Positions 9,999 through 18,837 are shown, counted from the first letter of the stretch. The stretch: DNA of 64,000 nt from Mesobacillus subterraneus (GCF_003937825.1 NZ_RSFW01000009.1:62001-126000); one strand, 5' to 3'. Made by a program: numbers and translations. Notes: generated from the letters alone by a model not told the origin.

Positions 9999-10709
9999 TT
10001 AAGCTTCTACAGTTTCTGTAGTTTCTTCGCCTTGCTTAGCTTCGATAATAGCGTCAGCCATTTTCGCAGTAAGCAATTTAACAGCGCGGATCGCGTCATC
10101 GTTCGCAGGGATTACTACGTCGATTTCGTCTGGATCACAGTTTGTATCAACAATTCCCACGATAGGAATGTTCAATTTGCGAGCTTCTGCAACAGCGATG
10201 CGCTCTTTGCGTGGGTCAATGATGAAAAGAGCATCTGGAAGGCTCTTCATGTCCTTGATTCCGCCCAAGAACTTTTCTAAACGCTCTTGCTCTTTCTTCA
10301 ATTGAACTACTTCTTTCTTAGGAAGTACTTCAAACGTTCCATCTTCAGACATTCTTTCGATGTCTTTAAGACGAGCGATACGCTTTTGGATTGTTTCGAA
10401 GTTTGTTAATGTTCCGCCCAACCAGCGTTGGTTCACAAAGTACATACCAGAACGAGCTGCTTCTTCTTTAACAGAATCTTGAGCTTGTTTCTTAGTACCT
10501 ACGAAAAGAACAGTTCCGCCGTTACCAGCTAGCTCTTTCACGTAGTTGTAAGCTTCTTCAACCTTCTTAACTGTTTTTTGAAGGTCGATGATGTAGATGC
10601 CGTTACGCTCAGTGAAGATGTATTTCTTCATCTTAGGGTTCCAACGGCGAGTCTGGTGACCGAAGTGTACACCAGCTTCAAGCAGTTGCTTCATAGAAAT
10701 TACTGACAT
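9999..10709 (-). CDS. rpsB: 30S ribosomal protein S2
   Basis: Structural protein of the small subunit near the mRNA exit, needed with S1 for initiation. Family features: start [27 protein letters not shown], the FVGTKKQAQ loop (about 71-79), [12 protein letters not shown] (about 92-103) and the C-terminal [21 protein letters not shown]. Length 236 with an acidic tail ([13 protein letters not shown]). Start ATG has AGGAGG 7 nt upstream. A consensus SigA promoter with a TGn extension lies about 115 nt upstream, and the leader can fold into nested helices. Confidence 0.98.
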   Translation of the reverse strand: MSVISMKQLLEAGVHFGHQTRRWNPKMKKYIFTERNGIYIIDLQKTVKKVEEAYNYVKELAGNGGTVLFVGTKKQAQDSVKEEAARSGMYFVNQRWLGGTLTNFETIQKRIARLKDIERMSEDGTFEVLPKKEVVQLKKEQERLEKFLGGIKDMKSLPDALFIIDPRKERIAVAEARKLNIPIVGIVDTNCDPDEIDVVIPANDDAIRAVKLLTAKMADAIIEAKQGEETTETVEA

Positions 10710-10740
10710 GATGTTTCCTCCTAATGGTTTTGATTTCCTC

Positions 10741-10802
10741 CGTTCATGTCATTTTCAGCCAGGAACTGCCGAAACAGCACCATCTGGCCAAATCGATGAA
10801 CG
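10741..10802 (-). promoter_or_regulatory. Structured 5' leader of rpsB
   Basis: On the minus strand CGTTCAT (10796-10802) can pair with ATGAACG (10741-10747), and inside it GCCAG (10784-10788) with CTGGC (10758-10762), with a short apical hairpin around GCTGTTTCGGCAG. The outer helix ends just before a purine-rich GGAGGA. This nested structure in a ribosomal-protein leader suggests autoregulation by S2. I cannot assign it to a named family. Confidence 0.45.
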
Positions 10803-10823
10803 TGTGTATTAACACCAAGAGAT

Positions 10824-10852
10824 AATATAGCATATATCAAACGGACAATCAA
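10824..10852 (-). promoter_or_regulatory. rpsB promoter (SigA type, extended -10)
   Basis: -35 TTGATT at 10847-10852, 17-bp spacer, -10 TATATT at 10824-10829 preceded by TGC. The -35 lies 2 nt after the swrB stop codon, so the promoter directly abuts the end of the fla/che operon. Confidence 0.8.
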
Positions 10853-10854
10853 GC

Positions 10855-11436
10855 TTATTCTCGTGCATTTTGCCGGAATTTGAGCAAAAGTTCAATTTCA
10901 GTTTTTCCCCTGTCGAGATTCCTGGCAATTTCTTCGACTGTCATACCGCTTTCTTTCATCTGAAAAACCTGGTCTATGAAACGGATTGGTTCGGATTCCG
11001 TCTTTGGTTCATCCGCCTGGTTCTCTTCCAGCTTTTCACCTGCTTCTTCTTTATTGGGAACCGGTGTGCTATTTTGCTGATAGGCCTTTCGTGCAGCATA
11101 ATAGGCAACACCTTTACCGTACCGAGGGGCGTGGGGACCTTGATTCGTTTCGTGGCTCAGTTCAAGGTTTACATCATCAATTTGTTCATCTTGTATTTCC
11201 AGATTCTTTACCTGCTTTTTCTCAATGCTGCTGTTGCTGATAAGTTGAAGGAATTGATCGTTTTCCTCTTTCAATTCATAGAGGTATGCCGAAAAGACCT
11301 CTTCAATTTCTTTGATAATTCTTTCCTGCTTCTTTTCTGCTTCAACCAGCCTGTTCTGGCGTAAGTATAAAAGGATAATTGCGAAGATCGCTGCCGCGTT
11401 TAAAATGAGGCTTAAAAGTAGTAGAAAAGTGGTCAT
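10855..11436 (-). CDS. swrB: Swarming motility protein SwrB-like (DUF6115)
   Basis: In B. subtilis SwrB promotes activation of the flagellar type III export apparatus and is needed for swarming. This 193-residue protein has one N-terminal membrane helix (about residues 3-24, followed by LRQNRLVEAEKK), a charged coiled-coil stretch, a variable low-complexity middle, and a C-terminal conserved helix-turn-helix-like segment with ESGMTVEEIARNLDRGKTEIE (about 165-185). The last is the DUF6115/SwrB signature. It is the last gene of the fla/che operon, before rpsB, exactly as in B. subtilis. The name rests on this position, architecture and C-terminal motif. Confidence 0.85.
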   Translation of the reverse strand: MTTFLLLLSLILNAAAIFAIILLYLRQNRLVEAEKKQERIIKEIEEVFSAYLYELKEENDQFLQLISNSSIEKKQVKNLEIQDEQIDDVNLELSHETNQGPHAPRYGKGVAYYAARKAYQQNSTPVPNKEEAGEKLEENQADEPKTESEPIRFIDQVFQMKESGMTVEEIARNLDRGKTEIELLLKFRQNARE

Positions 11437-11445
11437 AACATCCCT

Positions 11446-11760
11446 CTATCCGCTGTAATCGATTACCTTCCCTTTATAGGGATGGTGTGGTGAGGCAGGT
11501 TTCTCCTCTTTATTGGCATGATTTTGCCTGCCTTTTTCCTGCTGCTTGCCGGAAGGATTGCCTTCCTTGTTCAGGCGCGCTTCTTGCTTTTGGCTGTTCT
11601 TGATGACGGTTTTTCGTTTTAATTCATCTTCCTTTGTCACACTTTGTGCGGCATGGTCCTGAAGATGCTGTCCTCTTTGTTGTATTTGCTCCTGAATTTT
11701 GCCTGCATCTTGTGTCCTCGGAAGTGCAATCTGCATTTCGATTGCCTTAAGACTCATCAT
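11446..11760 (-). CDS. Small conserved flagellar-operon protein of unknown function (HPYKG C-terminus)
   Basis: A 104-residue hydrophilic protein, no membrane segment and no cysteine. Its two ends look conserved while the middle is a Lys/Gln/Glu-rich, probably disordered linker: the N-terminus has MQIALPRTQDAGKIQ (about 9-23) and the C-terminus ends HPYKGKVIDYSG. I recall proteins of this two-ended design in flagellar operons of other Firmicutes, but no function is known to me. ATG start with GGAAGTG upstream; 9 nt after fapA and 9 nt before swrB, so it is co-translated with motility genes. It may act as an adaptor between two partners, which is inference only. Confidence 0.75.
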   Translation of the reverse strand: MMSLKAIEMQIALPRTQDAGKIQEQIQQRGQHLQDHAAQSVTKEDELKRKTVIKNSQKQEARLNKEGNPSGKQQEKGRQNHANKEEKPASPHHPYKGKVIDYSG

Positions 11761-11769
11761 GTCACTTCC

Positions 11770-13152
11770 TTAATAATGGACTTTTTCACTATTAACAAAT
11801 GGGAGGATGGAAATCTCGCTTTGATCGAGGAGGAATTTAACATTCTTGTATAACTGATTTGTCAATAAAGCATATTTTCCGAAATAAACCTTGGTGTTAG
11901 GGAATACACGTTCATAAACGAATAGGCAAGAATTCATCCTGTCCTGCTTTTCTAAATGGAGCAGCCGGAGTTCATCCATTTGTTCCAGCAACCCGCTTTC
12001 AATCTTCCGTCTGGTAGTCTGCTGCTTTCCAAGCAATTGTTGTTGCTCTGGTGTGAGCTTCCCTGCAAGCCTGCCAATTTCTGCGAGTTTCATTTCTATT
12101 TCAGTCAGCTTTTTAATATTCGCCTTGGCTGTTTCAATCTCTTTGATCATTTCAATTTCTGCTTTTTCCAGAGCAGGGTCCCAGCCTACAGCGAGTTCTG
12201 TTTTCGTAAAAAGTTCATTTCCCAGATCCTTCACCTGAATATCGCGGCCTGCGGATACCATACCGCCAATGATCGTGCCTGATTTGCAGTCGACATTACC
12301 TCCTGCAGTCAGTTTGCTGTGCAGAATCGATGTTTTCACGATAATATCCTGGCTTGCTTTTACATTCGCCTGGTTGAGATAGTTAGCCTGTACACTGCCT
12401 CCTGCTGTCAGACTCCCCTTCAGCGCTCCGGCAACTCCGCCTTTGATGACTATATTGCCTTCCGCATGGAGCGATGCAGCTTCAACGAGACCGTCTACCC
12501 AGATATCCCCGCCTGCCTTCACTTCATATCCGCTGGGGATATTCCCTTTTATCACAATATTGCCTACAAAGTCGATATTGCCAGTCCTTAAATCAAGATC
12601 GCCCCTCACCTCGAAAACCGGGTTGACTGCAATCATGCTCTTTGTGATGCTGACCTGACCATCACAGGCCGCATAGTACTTTCCTGCTTCAAAAACAACA
12701 TTATTCCCTGCCCTCACTTTGAGAGGTCGACCAGGTTTCACCGGAATGCTATTCCCCAGAACGTCAGTGCCAGGAATTCCGTTTTGGGCCGGTATTAAAG
12801 TGGCTAACAGCTGGCCTTGCCTGACAGAAGGAATTTGGACGACTGACCGAAAACTGAACACTTTCTGGTCTGGGAAATTTTTATTATCCAATTCATTACG
12901 CAGATAAGCATTCTCCCCACTCTTCCCAGGTTCGCCAGCAGCAACAACGACGGGATACTGGATAGAATGGGGGTTTTCCGCAATTTGATTTAAAACATCC
13001 ATTTTTAATCCGCAGATGACTTTTTCCTCTTTCAGCACAGCCACTAGTTCGCTTTTCGTCATGGACAAACCCTCTTGCTGCAAATCCAAAACCAATTCAG
13101 CCGAAAGCCGATCCTTGGAAATCACTACTTTATACTCTGTCCCCATATCCAT
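11770..13152 (-). CDS. FapA family protein (DUF342)
   Basis: A 460-residue member of the DUF342/FapA family. The central part (about 130-300) is a run of short Gly-rich strands such as AGGDIWVDG, AEGNIVIKGG, AGGSVQANY and AGRDIQVKD, expected to form a right-handed beta-helix like bactofilins and MinC. It is followed by a coiled coil (about 315-400) and a short tail. A Vibrio homologue (FapA) was linked to polar flagellum assembly. Here it lies 13 nt after sigD in the fla/che operon. The role in this organism is unknown. Start could be 13152 or the second ATG at 13146, which is better spaced to GGGAG. Confidence 0.85.
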   Translation of the reverse strand: MDMGTEYKVVISKDRLSAELVLDLQQEGLSMTKSELVAVLKEEKVICGLKMDVLNQIAENPHSIQYPVVVAAGEPGKSGENAYLRNELDNKNFPDQKVFSFRSVVQIPSVRQGQLLATLIPAQNGIPGTDVLGNSIPVKPGRPLKVRAGNNVVFEAGKYYAACDGQVSITKSMIAVNPVFEVRGDLDLRTGNIDFVGNIVIKGNIPSGYEVKAGGDIWVDGLVEAASLHAEGNIVIKGGVAGALKGSLTAGGSVQANYLNQANVKASQDIIVKTSILHSKLTAGGNVDCKSGTIIGGMVSAGRDIQVKDLGNELFTKTELAVGWDPALEKAEIEMIKEIETAKANIKKLTEIEMKLAEIGRLAGKLTPEQQQLLGKQQTTRRKIESGLLEQMDELRLLHLEKQDRMNSCLFVYERVFPNTKVYFGKYALLTNQLYKNVKFLLDQSEISILPFVNSEKVHY

Positions 13153-13165
13153 CTCCCACTTTCCA

Positions 13166-13927
13166 TTACGCTGTCTGTAACCATTTCCTTAGTTTAAAGA
13201 TCGCTTTAGAATGTATTTGTGATATTCGTGAGGTGGATAAATTCATGACCTGACCAATTTCAGTCAACGTCAATTCTTCTTTGTAAAATAAACTTAAAAC
13301 TAACTGTTCTTTGTCATTAAGTTGAGATATCTTGTCTGCTACTTCTTCCAACAGTTCAGATTTAATGATACTTTCCTCAGGGATTTCTGCTTTCTCATCC
13401 TTAATGACAAAGGATTGATGATCACGATCATCACTGTCATTTGGATGTTCGTCGATTGAAAGGACGTTAGCGAAAAAGTGTTCATTAATGGTGGCATAGA
13501 TTTCCTGCTCATCCATATTCAGCTCACTGGCAATCTCTTCTATAGTTGCATTTCTCATTAAGCGCTGTTCAAGCCGTTCGATCGCCGCGTCGATTTTTTT
13601 TGCTTTTTCACGGGTACTTCTTGGAAGCCAGTCTTCCTTCCTCAATCCATCAAGAATCGCCCCGCGAATACGAAATGAAGAGTATGTATCAAACTTCAAA
13701 TCCCTGTTGGGATCGAATTTTTCCAATGCATCATACAATCCAATCATTCCCAGGCTTTTTAAATCATCTCTTGAAACACTCTTCGGAAGACTCACGGAAA
13801 TTCTTTGCACATGGTAGGAAACAAGTGGCATATATTTTTTTATCAGCAAATTACCTGCATCCGGATCACGGTACTGTACCCATTTATCCCATGTTACCTG
13901 TTCTTCCGAAGTAGATCCTCGCACCAT
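13166..13927 (-). CDS. sigD: RNA polymerase sigma factor SigD (FliA/sigma-28 family)
   Basis: Sigma-28 type factor that directs late flagellar, chemotaxis and autolysin genes. Region 2 is clear in LYDALEKFDPNRDLKFDTY and the RIRGAILDGLRKEDWLPRS that follows. Region 4 helix-turn-helix has LTEIGQVMNLSTSRISQIHS near the C-terminus. The start chosen is the ATG at 13927: GAGGAGG lies 6 nt upstream of it, and the in-frame GTG at 13951 would put that ribosome site inside the gene. This gives 253 residues against 254 in B. subtilis. Its position near the operon's distal end fits the known dependence of SigD level on full-length fla/che transcription. Confidence 0.97.
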   Translation of the reverse strand: MVRGSTSEEQVTWDKWVQYRDPDAGNLLIKKYMPLVSYHVQRISVSLPKSVSRDDLKSLGMIGLYDALEKFDPNRDLKFDTYSSFRIRGAILDGLRKEDWLPRSTREKAKKIDAAIERLEQRLMRNATIEEIASELNMDEQEIYATINEHFFANVLSIDEHPNDSDDRDHQSFVIKDEKAEIPEESIIKSELLEEVADKISQLNDKEQLVLSLFYKEELTLTEIGQVMNLSTSRISQIHSKAIFKLRKWLQTA

Positions 13928-14023
13928 TGTCATCCTCCTCACGCGCATCACGCATTTTTCTTAGAAGCCTTCTATTCAGCACTGATCAAACAAGTGATCG
14001 ATTTTGTTAACAAATCAGATAAA

Positions 14024-14521
14024 TTAAATTTCACTATTCCCTTTATTTACTGTCCTGATGTGCATCAAACCCGTTTTTGGATCGAACTCTATCGTCCTGC
14101 CGCTGTTCCCGCCAATATCCTGGGCTGCGACCGGGATATGCAATTCTTTCAGTTCAGTCAATACAGCCTCAACATTGCGAGGACCAATTCTCATCATGTC
14201 ACTGCTCCCGGAAAATTGAAACATTTGGGCTCCCCCAGCAAGTTTCGCTTTCATCCCTGAATGTCTAGCCCCTTTTTTCTGCAAGGCATCAAAGAGCTCC
14301 TTGACGGCTGTATTGGCGAATTTCGCTTTATTCAGGGGCTCTGTCCGTGACAGGGATGAATCTGGCAGCATGACATGGGCCATCCCTGCAATCTCTCTTG
14401 CCTGGTCATACAGGACCACTCCTACACAGGAACCCAGCCCTGTCGTTCTGATCAGGTCTGGAGCTTTGACTATATTCATATCAGCGATACCGACTTTAAT
14501 GATTTCTGCTGTTTTAAACAT
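14024..14521 (-). CDS. cheD: Chemoreceptor glutamine deamidase CheD
   Basis: Deamidates glutamines on chemoreceptors and, in Bacillus, binds CheC to regulate its CheY-P phosphatase activity. Catalytic residues typical of the family are present: Thr26, Cys32 in TTGLGSCVG, and His49 in GMAHVMLP. The start is the ATG at 14521, which overlaps the cheC stop by 8 nt with GGGAGTCAAGG just upstream. This gives 165 residues (B. subtilis 166). The longer upstream frame lies inside cheC and is not used. A stretch of about 95 nt separates it from sigD. Confidence 0.96.
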   Translation of the reverse strand: MFKTAEIIKVGIADMNIVKAPDLIRTTGLGSCVGVVLYDQAREIAGMAHVMLPDSSLSRTEPLNKAKFANTAVKELFDALQKKGARHSGMKAKLAGGAQMFQFSGSSDMMRIGPRNVEAVLTELKELHIPVAAQDIGGNSGRTIEFDPKTGLMHIRTVNKGNSEI

Positions 14522-15155
14522 CAACCTTGACTCCCAGAGATGTAAAAATGGTATGGAAAGATTCCGGGTCCGGCAGAAGGAAGAAATGCCCTCTGACACT
14601 GTCTGGCATGTTGGCATCCTCTTCATCCAAAGCGGTATCGATGACAATGGCATAATCGCTTACCTGCGATATTTCCAGCAACCCATAACTGATCACAGCA
14701 CCAACCATATCAATGCTTAAGGCAGGTACAGATGGGTATAATGTCAGGCTGGTAAAGTCTGATAATGAAGATAGATAGGAACCTGATAAAATATTTCCCA
14801 ATTCCTGCAGAGCGGAAAATGCCAATTCATTATCCGGCTCTGCAGAAAAAGAGAATGATTGTTTTTTGATTAATTGTCCGATATATTTTTCAGCTTGCTG
14901 CAGCGGAAGGATAAAAAACATGCTTCCAGGTGCATCTCCTTCTATTCTCAGGAAGACACTGGCTACGACATTGTCTGCTCCTCCTGCCAGCTCCATGACC
15001 TCATCAAAGGAGACAACCCGGACACTGGGCACATTCATGTCGATCTTTTTTTGCAGCAGCGTGGATAAAGAGGTTGCTGCATGGCCCGCGCCGATATTGC
15101 CGACCTCTTTTAATATATCAAGGTGGACGTCCGAAATGCTTTTAAGAAAAGTCAT
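14514..15155 (-). CDS. cheC: CheY-P phosphatase CheC
   Basis: Dephosphorylates CheY-P as part of the Bacillus-type adaptation system together with CheD. Two copies of the phosphatase signature are visible: Glu17 and Asn20 in LKEVGNIGAGHAATSLS, and Glu118 and Asn121 in LQELGNILSGSYLSSLS. Length 213 (B. subtilis 209). Starts at ATG 15155 with GGAAGG upstream, 17 nt after cheW. The C-terminus overlaps the start of cheD by 8 nt, which fits tight co-production of these binding partners. Confidence 0.97.
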   Translation of the reverse strand: MTFLKSISDVHLDILKEVGNIGAGHAATSLSTLLQKKIDMNVPSVRVVSFDEVMELAGGADNVVASVFLRIEGDAPGSMFFILPLQQAEKYIGQLIKKQSFSFSAEPDNELAFSALQELGNILSGSYLSSLSDFTSLTLYPSVPALSIDMVGAVISYGLLEISQVSDYAIVIDTALDEEDANMPDSVRGHFFLLPDPESFHTIFTSLGVKVDV

Positions 15156-15172
15156 CGTCTACTTCCTTCCGA

Positions 15173-15628
15173 TTACAGAGCGTTTTCATCAGCATTATCA
15201 AGGATTTTTGCCAGGTCAATCAATATCAGCAGCCTCTTGTCCAGATTCGCTACACCGTTAATAAATCCTTCGGCAGACAGACCAACGATTTCAGGAGGCG
15301 GTTCTACCATGCTCGATGGAATGTCAATGACATCATTTGCACCATCCACAATCAAGCCCACTTCCTTATCTTCAACAGAAACAATAATTACCCGTGTACT
15401 TTCTGTATATCCTTGTTCTTCGAGGCCAAACCGGACACGCAAATCAATCAGAGGAGTCACTACTCCCCTAAGATTCATGACACCTTTTACAAAAGGATTA
15501 GTGTGGGGCACCCTTGTTATATGCATGATCTTTTCAATTGATTTTACCTGGCTTACAGGAACTGCATATTCTTTGCCGTTCAATTGGAACACAATTACCT
15601 TCAAGTCTGGAATCAGCACTTCAGTCAT
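15173..15628 (-). CDS. cheW: Chemotaxis coupling protein CheW
   Basis: Adaptor that links chemoreceptors to the CheA kinase. The 151-residue protein is a single CheW domain: VFQLNGKEYAVPVSQVKSI at the N-terminus, the middle GVMNLRGVVTPLIDLR (about 63-78) that forms the conserved receptor/CheA contact, and IVDGANDVIDI near residue 113. Start ATG with AGGAGTG. It lies 43 nt after cheA and before cheC, the same order as in B. subtilis. Confidence 0.97.
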   Translation of the reverse strand: MTEVLIPDLKVIVFQLNGKEYAVPVSQVKSIEKIMHITRVPHTNPFVKGVMNLRGVVTPLIDLRVRFGLEEQGYTESTRVIIVSVEDKEVGLIVDGANDVIDIPSSMVEPPPEIVGLSAEGFINGVANLDKRLLILIDLAKILDNADENAL

Positions 15629-15671
15629 TTACATCACTCCTAAAAATATCTGGACCTATTGAACTCAGAAT

Positions 15672-17723
15672 CTATTTAATCAAAGCATTGCAATCGACAA
15701 TCAAGGCTACCTGCCCATCTCCGAGGATTGTCGCTCCAGAAATCGCGAACACATTGGTTAAGTAATTCCCCAGCGATTTAAGGACAACCTCCTGCTGCCC
15801 AATGAACGAGTCAACAATCAGGCCAGCCATTTTATCTCCCTTTCTGACAATAATGACAGAATGGAAGTCATCCTCTGAAGGAACAGAAGGAACTTCGAAT
15901 AGATCCTTAAGGAACAATAGCGGTACAACCTTGCCCCTGAAGTCAATGACCTTTTGATTATGTGCATTCATAATTTCAGAGTCTTTTATAATCGCAGTCT
16001 CAATAATAGAAGACAGAGGAATAGCAAATTTCTCTTTTTGGATTTCTACCAGCATGACCGAGATAATCGATAATGTAAGAGGCAGCTGGATCGAGAAAAT
16101 CGTTCCTTCATTCTCTTTGGAATCAATTGAAATCGTGCCGCCTAAAGACTCGATGGTATTTTTCACTACATCCAGACCGACTCCGCGTCCTGAAATATCA
16201 GAAATTTTCTCAGCAGTAGAGAATCCGGAAGATAAGATCAATTCATATGCCTGTTTATCTGTAAAGCCAGCTGCTGCTTGTTCCGTAACAATCCCTTTGC
16301 TGATGGCCTTCTTTAAAACCTTTTCGCGGCTGATTCCAGCGCCATCATCCTCAATTTCAATGAAAACATGGTTGCCGCTGTGGAAGGCACGCAATACAAC
16401 AGTCCCTTCCTCGCTCTTGCCTTTCGCTCTCCGCTCTTCAGGAGATTCAATCCCATGGTCAACCGAATTGCGCAGCAAATGCACAAGCGGGTCTCCGATT
16501 TCGTCAATTACAGTCCGGTCAAGCTCGGTTTCAGCCCCGACGATTTCAAGATTGATCTTTTTGTTTAAATCCCTTGCCAGCTGACGGATCATCCTTGGGA
16601 AGCGGTTGAACACCGTCTCCACCTGGACCATCCTCATGTTCAGGATAATGTTCTGCAGATCTCCGGATATCCTTGACATTCGTTCGACTGTTTCGGTGAG
16701 TTCGCTATTTTCCATGTCTTTCGAGATTTGCTCCAGGCGTCCTCGGTCAATGACAAGCTCCTCGAATAAATTCATTAATATATCCAATCGTTCGATGTTA
16801 ACACGGATGGTTTTATTGCTCCCCTGCTGCTTGCCAGTGGATTTCTTTTCAGTGGCTGCTGGTACATCCGTTCCTGTCGATTGCGCAGGAACCTCAGGTT
16901 TAGGTTCACTTTCTATTTCGTTTTCATTATGAGCGGTATCCAAGACAGCTTCTGCATTCTGCTCGTCAAACTCCAGTGGTCTCACTATCGTTTTGACTAC
17001 TTCTGATACCTTCATGATTTTGCCTTTGATGTCTTCTGGACTTTCTTTGGAAACGATTGTTACCGAGAAATCCTCATCAAACTGTTCTTCCTCAAGCTGT
17101 TCCACCGGTGGAGTAGCTTTTATTACTTCACCGATTTTCTCCAGCACTTCAAACACCATGTAGACACGGGCCGCCTTCAGCAGGCAGTCTTGACGCAAGC
17201 CGATTTCAATTTCATATACCCCAAATCCTTGCTCCATGGATTGCTTCAACACAGTAAGCTCAAACTCATCGTAGGTTGATTGCTTGGCTGTTTCCATGAC
17301 TGCGGTCGCAGCCACTTCCGATTCAGCAGTGCTTGATAATGGTTCGCCTTTTTCAATCGCCTTTAACTTTTCGACTGTCTCGGTGACATCCTTTTTACCA
17401 TCGCCTCCTGAAGCAATCGAATGGACCATTTCCTCAAGGTGATCAACAGCCATGAATATGACATCCAAAATTTCCGGTGTCGTTACCAGACGATTATTGC
17501 GTATGGCATCAAGGACATTTTCCATTTGGTGGGTAAGTCCCGCCAGATCCTCATATCCCATGGTTGCGGACATTCCTTTCAGTGTATGGGCAGATCTGAA
17601 AATTTCATTGATAATGGATAAATCCTGTGGATTCTTTTCCAGCTCCAGCAATTGTTCATTACAGGCCTGTAAATGTTCTTTGCTTTCTTCAATAAAGACT
17701 TCAAGATATTGATTTAACTCCAT
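15672..17723 (-). CDS. cheA: Chemotaxis histidine kinase CheA
   Basis: Receptor-coupled kinase that phosphorylates CheY and CheB. Domains in order: P1 Hpt with phospho-acceptor His46 in RSAHTLKG; P2 response-regulator docking (about 155-245); a charged Pro/Ser linker; P3 dimerisation (about 300-370); P4 ATPase with the N-box HLLRNSVDHGIE, G1 DDGAGIS and G2 GRGVGLDVV; and P5 CheW-like domain (about 545-683). Length 683 (B. subtilis 672). GGAGGTG precedes the ATG. It lies between cheB and cheW in the fla/che operon. Confidence 0.98.
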   Translation of the reverse strand: MELNQYLEVFIEESKEHLQACNEQLLELEKNPQDLSIINEIFRSAHTLKGMSATMGYEDLAGLTHQMENVLDAIRNNRLVTTPEILDVIFMAVDHLEEMVHSIASGGDGKKDVTETVEKLKAIEKGEPLSSTAESEVAATAVMETAKQSTYDEFELTVLKQSMEQGFGVYEIEIGLRQDCLLKAARVYMVFEVLEKIGEVIKATPPVEQLEEEQFDEDFSVTIVSKESPEDIKGKIMKVSEVVKTIVRPLEFDEQNAEAVLDTAHNENEIESEPKPEVPAQSTGTDVPAATEKKSTGKQQGSNKTIRVNIERLDILMNLFEELVIDRGRLEQISKDMENSELTETVERMSRISGDLQNIILNMRMVQVETVFNRFPRMIRQLARDLNKKINLEIVGAETELDRTVIDEIGDPLVHLLRNSVDHGIESPEERRAKGKSEEGTVVLRAFHSGNHVFIEIEDDGAGISREKVLKKAISKGIVTEQAAAGFTDKQAYELILSSGFSTAEKISDISGRGVGLDVVKNTIESLGGTISIDSKENEGTIFSIQLPLTLSIISVMLVEIQKEKFAIPLSSIIETAIIKDSEIMNAHNQKVIDFRGKVVPLLFLKDLFEVPSVPSEDDFHSVIIVRKGDKMAGLIVDSFIGQQEVVLKSLGNYLTNVFAISGATILGDGQVALIVDCNALIK

Positions 17724-17742
17724 GTGCTGCGCACCTCCGGCC

Positions 17743-18837
17743 TTATATATAGTTCATGATTGTTTGTGCTATATTTTCGACATTCGCCACATCATCGACT
17801 AAATTGGTTGCAATTGCCGCTTTTGGCATCCCAAAAACAATCGATGTTTCCTGGGACTCGGCAATCGCTTTTACAGAGCCATTTTTTTTCATCTCCGAAA
17901 GTCCTTTGGCTCCATCTGACCCCATCCCAGTCATGATAACAGCAATTTTCGCATGACTTCTCAAGGTGCTAATGGATTCGAACATCACATCCACAGAAGG
18001 CCGGTGGCCATTCCGTGGCGGGGTTTGGCTCAGGCTGACCGCCAGGCTAGTCCCGATACTCTTGACCTCCAGGTGCCACCCGCCTGGAGCTATGTATGCT
18101 GTGCCCTTTTGCAGCAGTTCACCATCTTCTGCTTCTTTGACATGAATTTCACTTAAGGAATCAAGACGATTCGCAAGGGACTTTGTAAAACCCGGGGGCA
18201 TGTGCTGGACCACCAGGATTGGTGCGCCGATATCCTTCGGCAGTGAAGTTAACACTTGCTGCAATGCCCTCGGGCCACCAGTCGATGTCCCAATACAGAC
18301 AAGTTTTTTCGCAGCAGGATCTTTTGGCGCCCAATGCTTGACAACATGCTCGCTTGGCCTTTTCTGTGAAACTAAGGTTCTTTCAGGCGCGCGCCCTGCC
18401 GTTCCTGGCTGATGTTGGATATTGATTTTAGAAAGATTTGCCCTGCTTGCCGACAAGACCTTTTCTATCAGTTCTGCTTTGATCTTGTGCAAGTCTATGG
18501 AAATCGACCCAGATGGTTTGGCAACGAAATCCACCGCTCCGGCCTGTATGGCCTGGAACGTTGTATCCGCGCCTTCTTTTGTCGTACTGGATAGCATTAC
18601 GACCGGGACCGGCTCCTCTTCCATGATCACCTTCAGAACCTCAAGCCCGTTCATGACTGGCATTTCTACATCCATGGTAATGACATCAGGGCGCAACTCT
18701 CTCCATTTTTTGATGGCATCCTCCCCATTGCGGGCAGTGCCAAGGACCTCAATTTCGGGTTGTTCTGATAAGAAGTCGGTTATAAGCTTTCGCATGAAAG
18801 CTGAATCATCTACGATGAGTACCCTGATTTTAGCCAT
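17743..18837 (-). CDS. cheB: Chemotaxis methylesterase/response regulator CheB
   Basis: Removes methyl groups from receptor glutamates when phosphorylated. The N-terminal receiver domain has the acidic pocket Asp10-Asp11 and phospho-acceptor Asp56 in VITMDVEMP. After a linker comes the esterase domain with the catalytic Ser in GTSTGGP (about 187-193), His in VQHMPPGFT and Asp in GMGSDGAKG. Length 364. AAAGG lies upstream of the ATG. It is 7 nt after flhG, linking export-GTPase genes to the chemotaxis part of the operon. Confidence 0.97.
   Translation of the reverse strand: MAKIRVLIVDDSAFMRKLITDFLSEQPEIEVLGTARNGEDAIKKWRELRPDVITMDVEMPVMNGLEVLKVIMEEEPVPVVMLSSTTKEGADTTFQAIQAGAVDFVAKPSGSISIDLHKIKAELIEKVLSASRANLSKINIQHQPGTAGRAPERTLVSQKRPSEHVVKHWAPKDPAAKKLVCIGTSTGGPRALQQVLTSLPKDIGAPILVVQHMPPGFTKSLANRLDSLSEIHVKEAEDGELLQKGTAYIAPGGWHLEVKSIGTSLAVSLSQTPPRNGHRPSVDVMFESISTLRSHAKIAVIMTGMGSDGAKGLSEMKKNGSVKAIAESQETSIVFGMPKAAIATNLVDDVANVENIAQTIMNYI

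Noticed and set aside
14522-14653. N-terminal extension of CheD, as well as similar extensions of FlhG, FliP and TrmD
   Set aside because: These longer frames run inside the preceding gene, lack ribosome sites, and would add residues absent from the families; internal ATGs with good sites fit known lengths.
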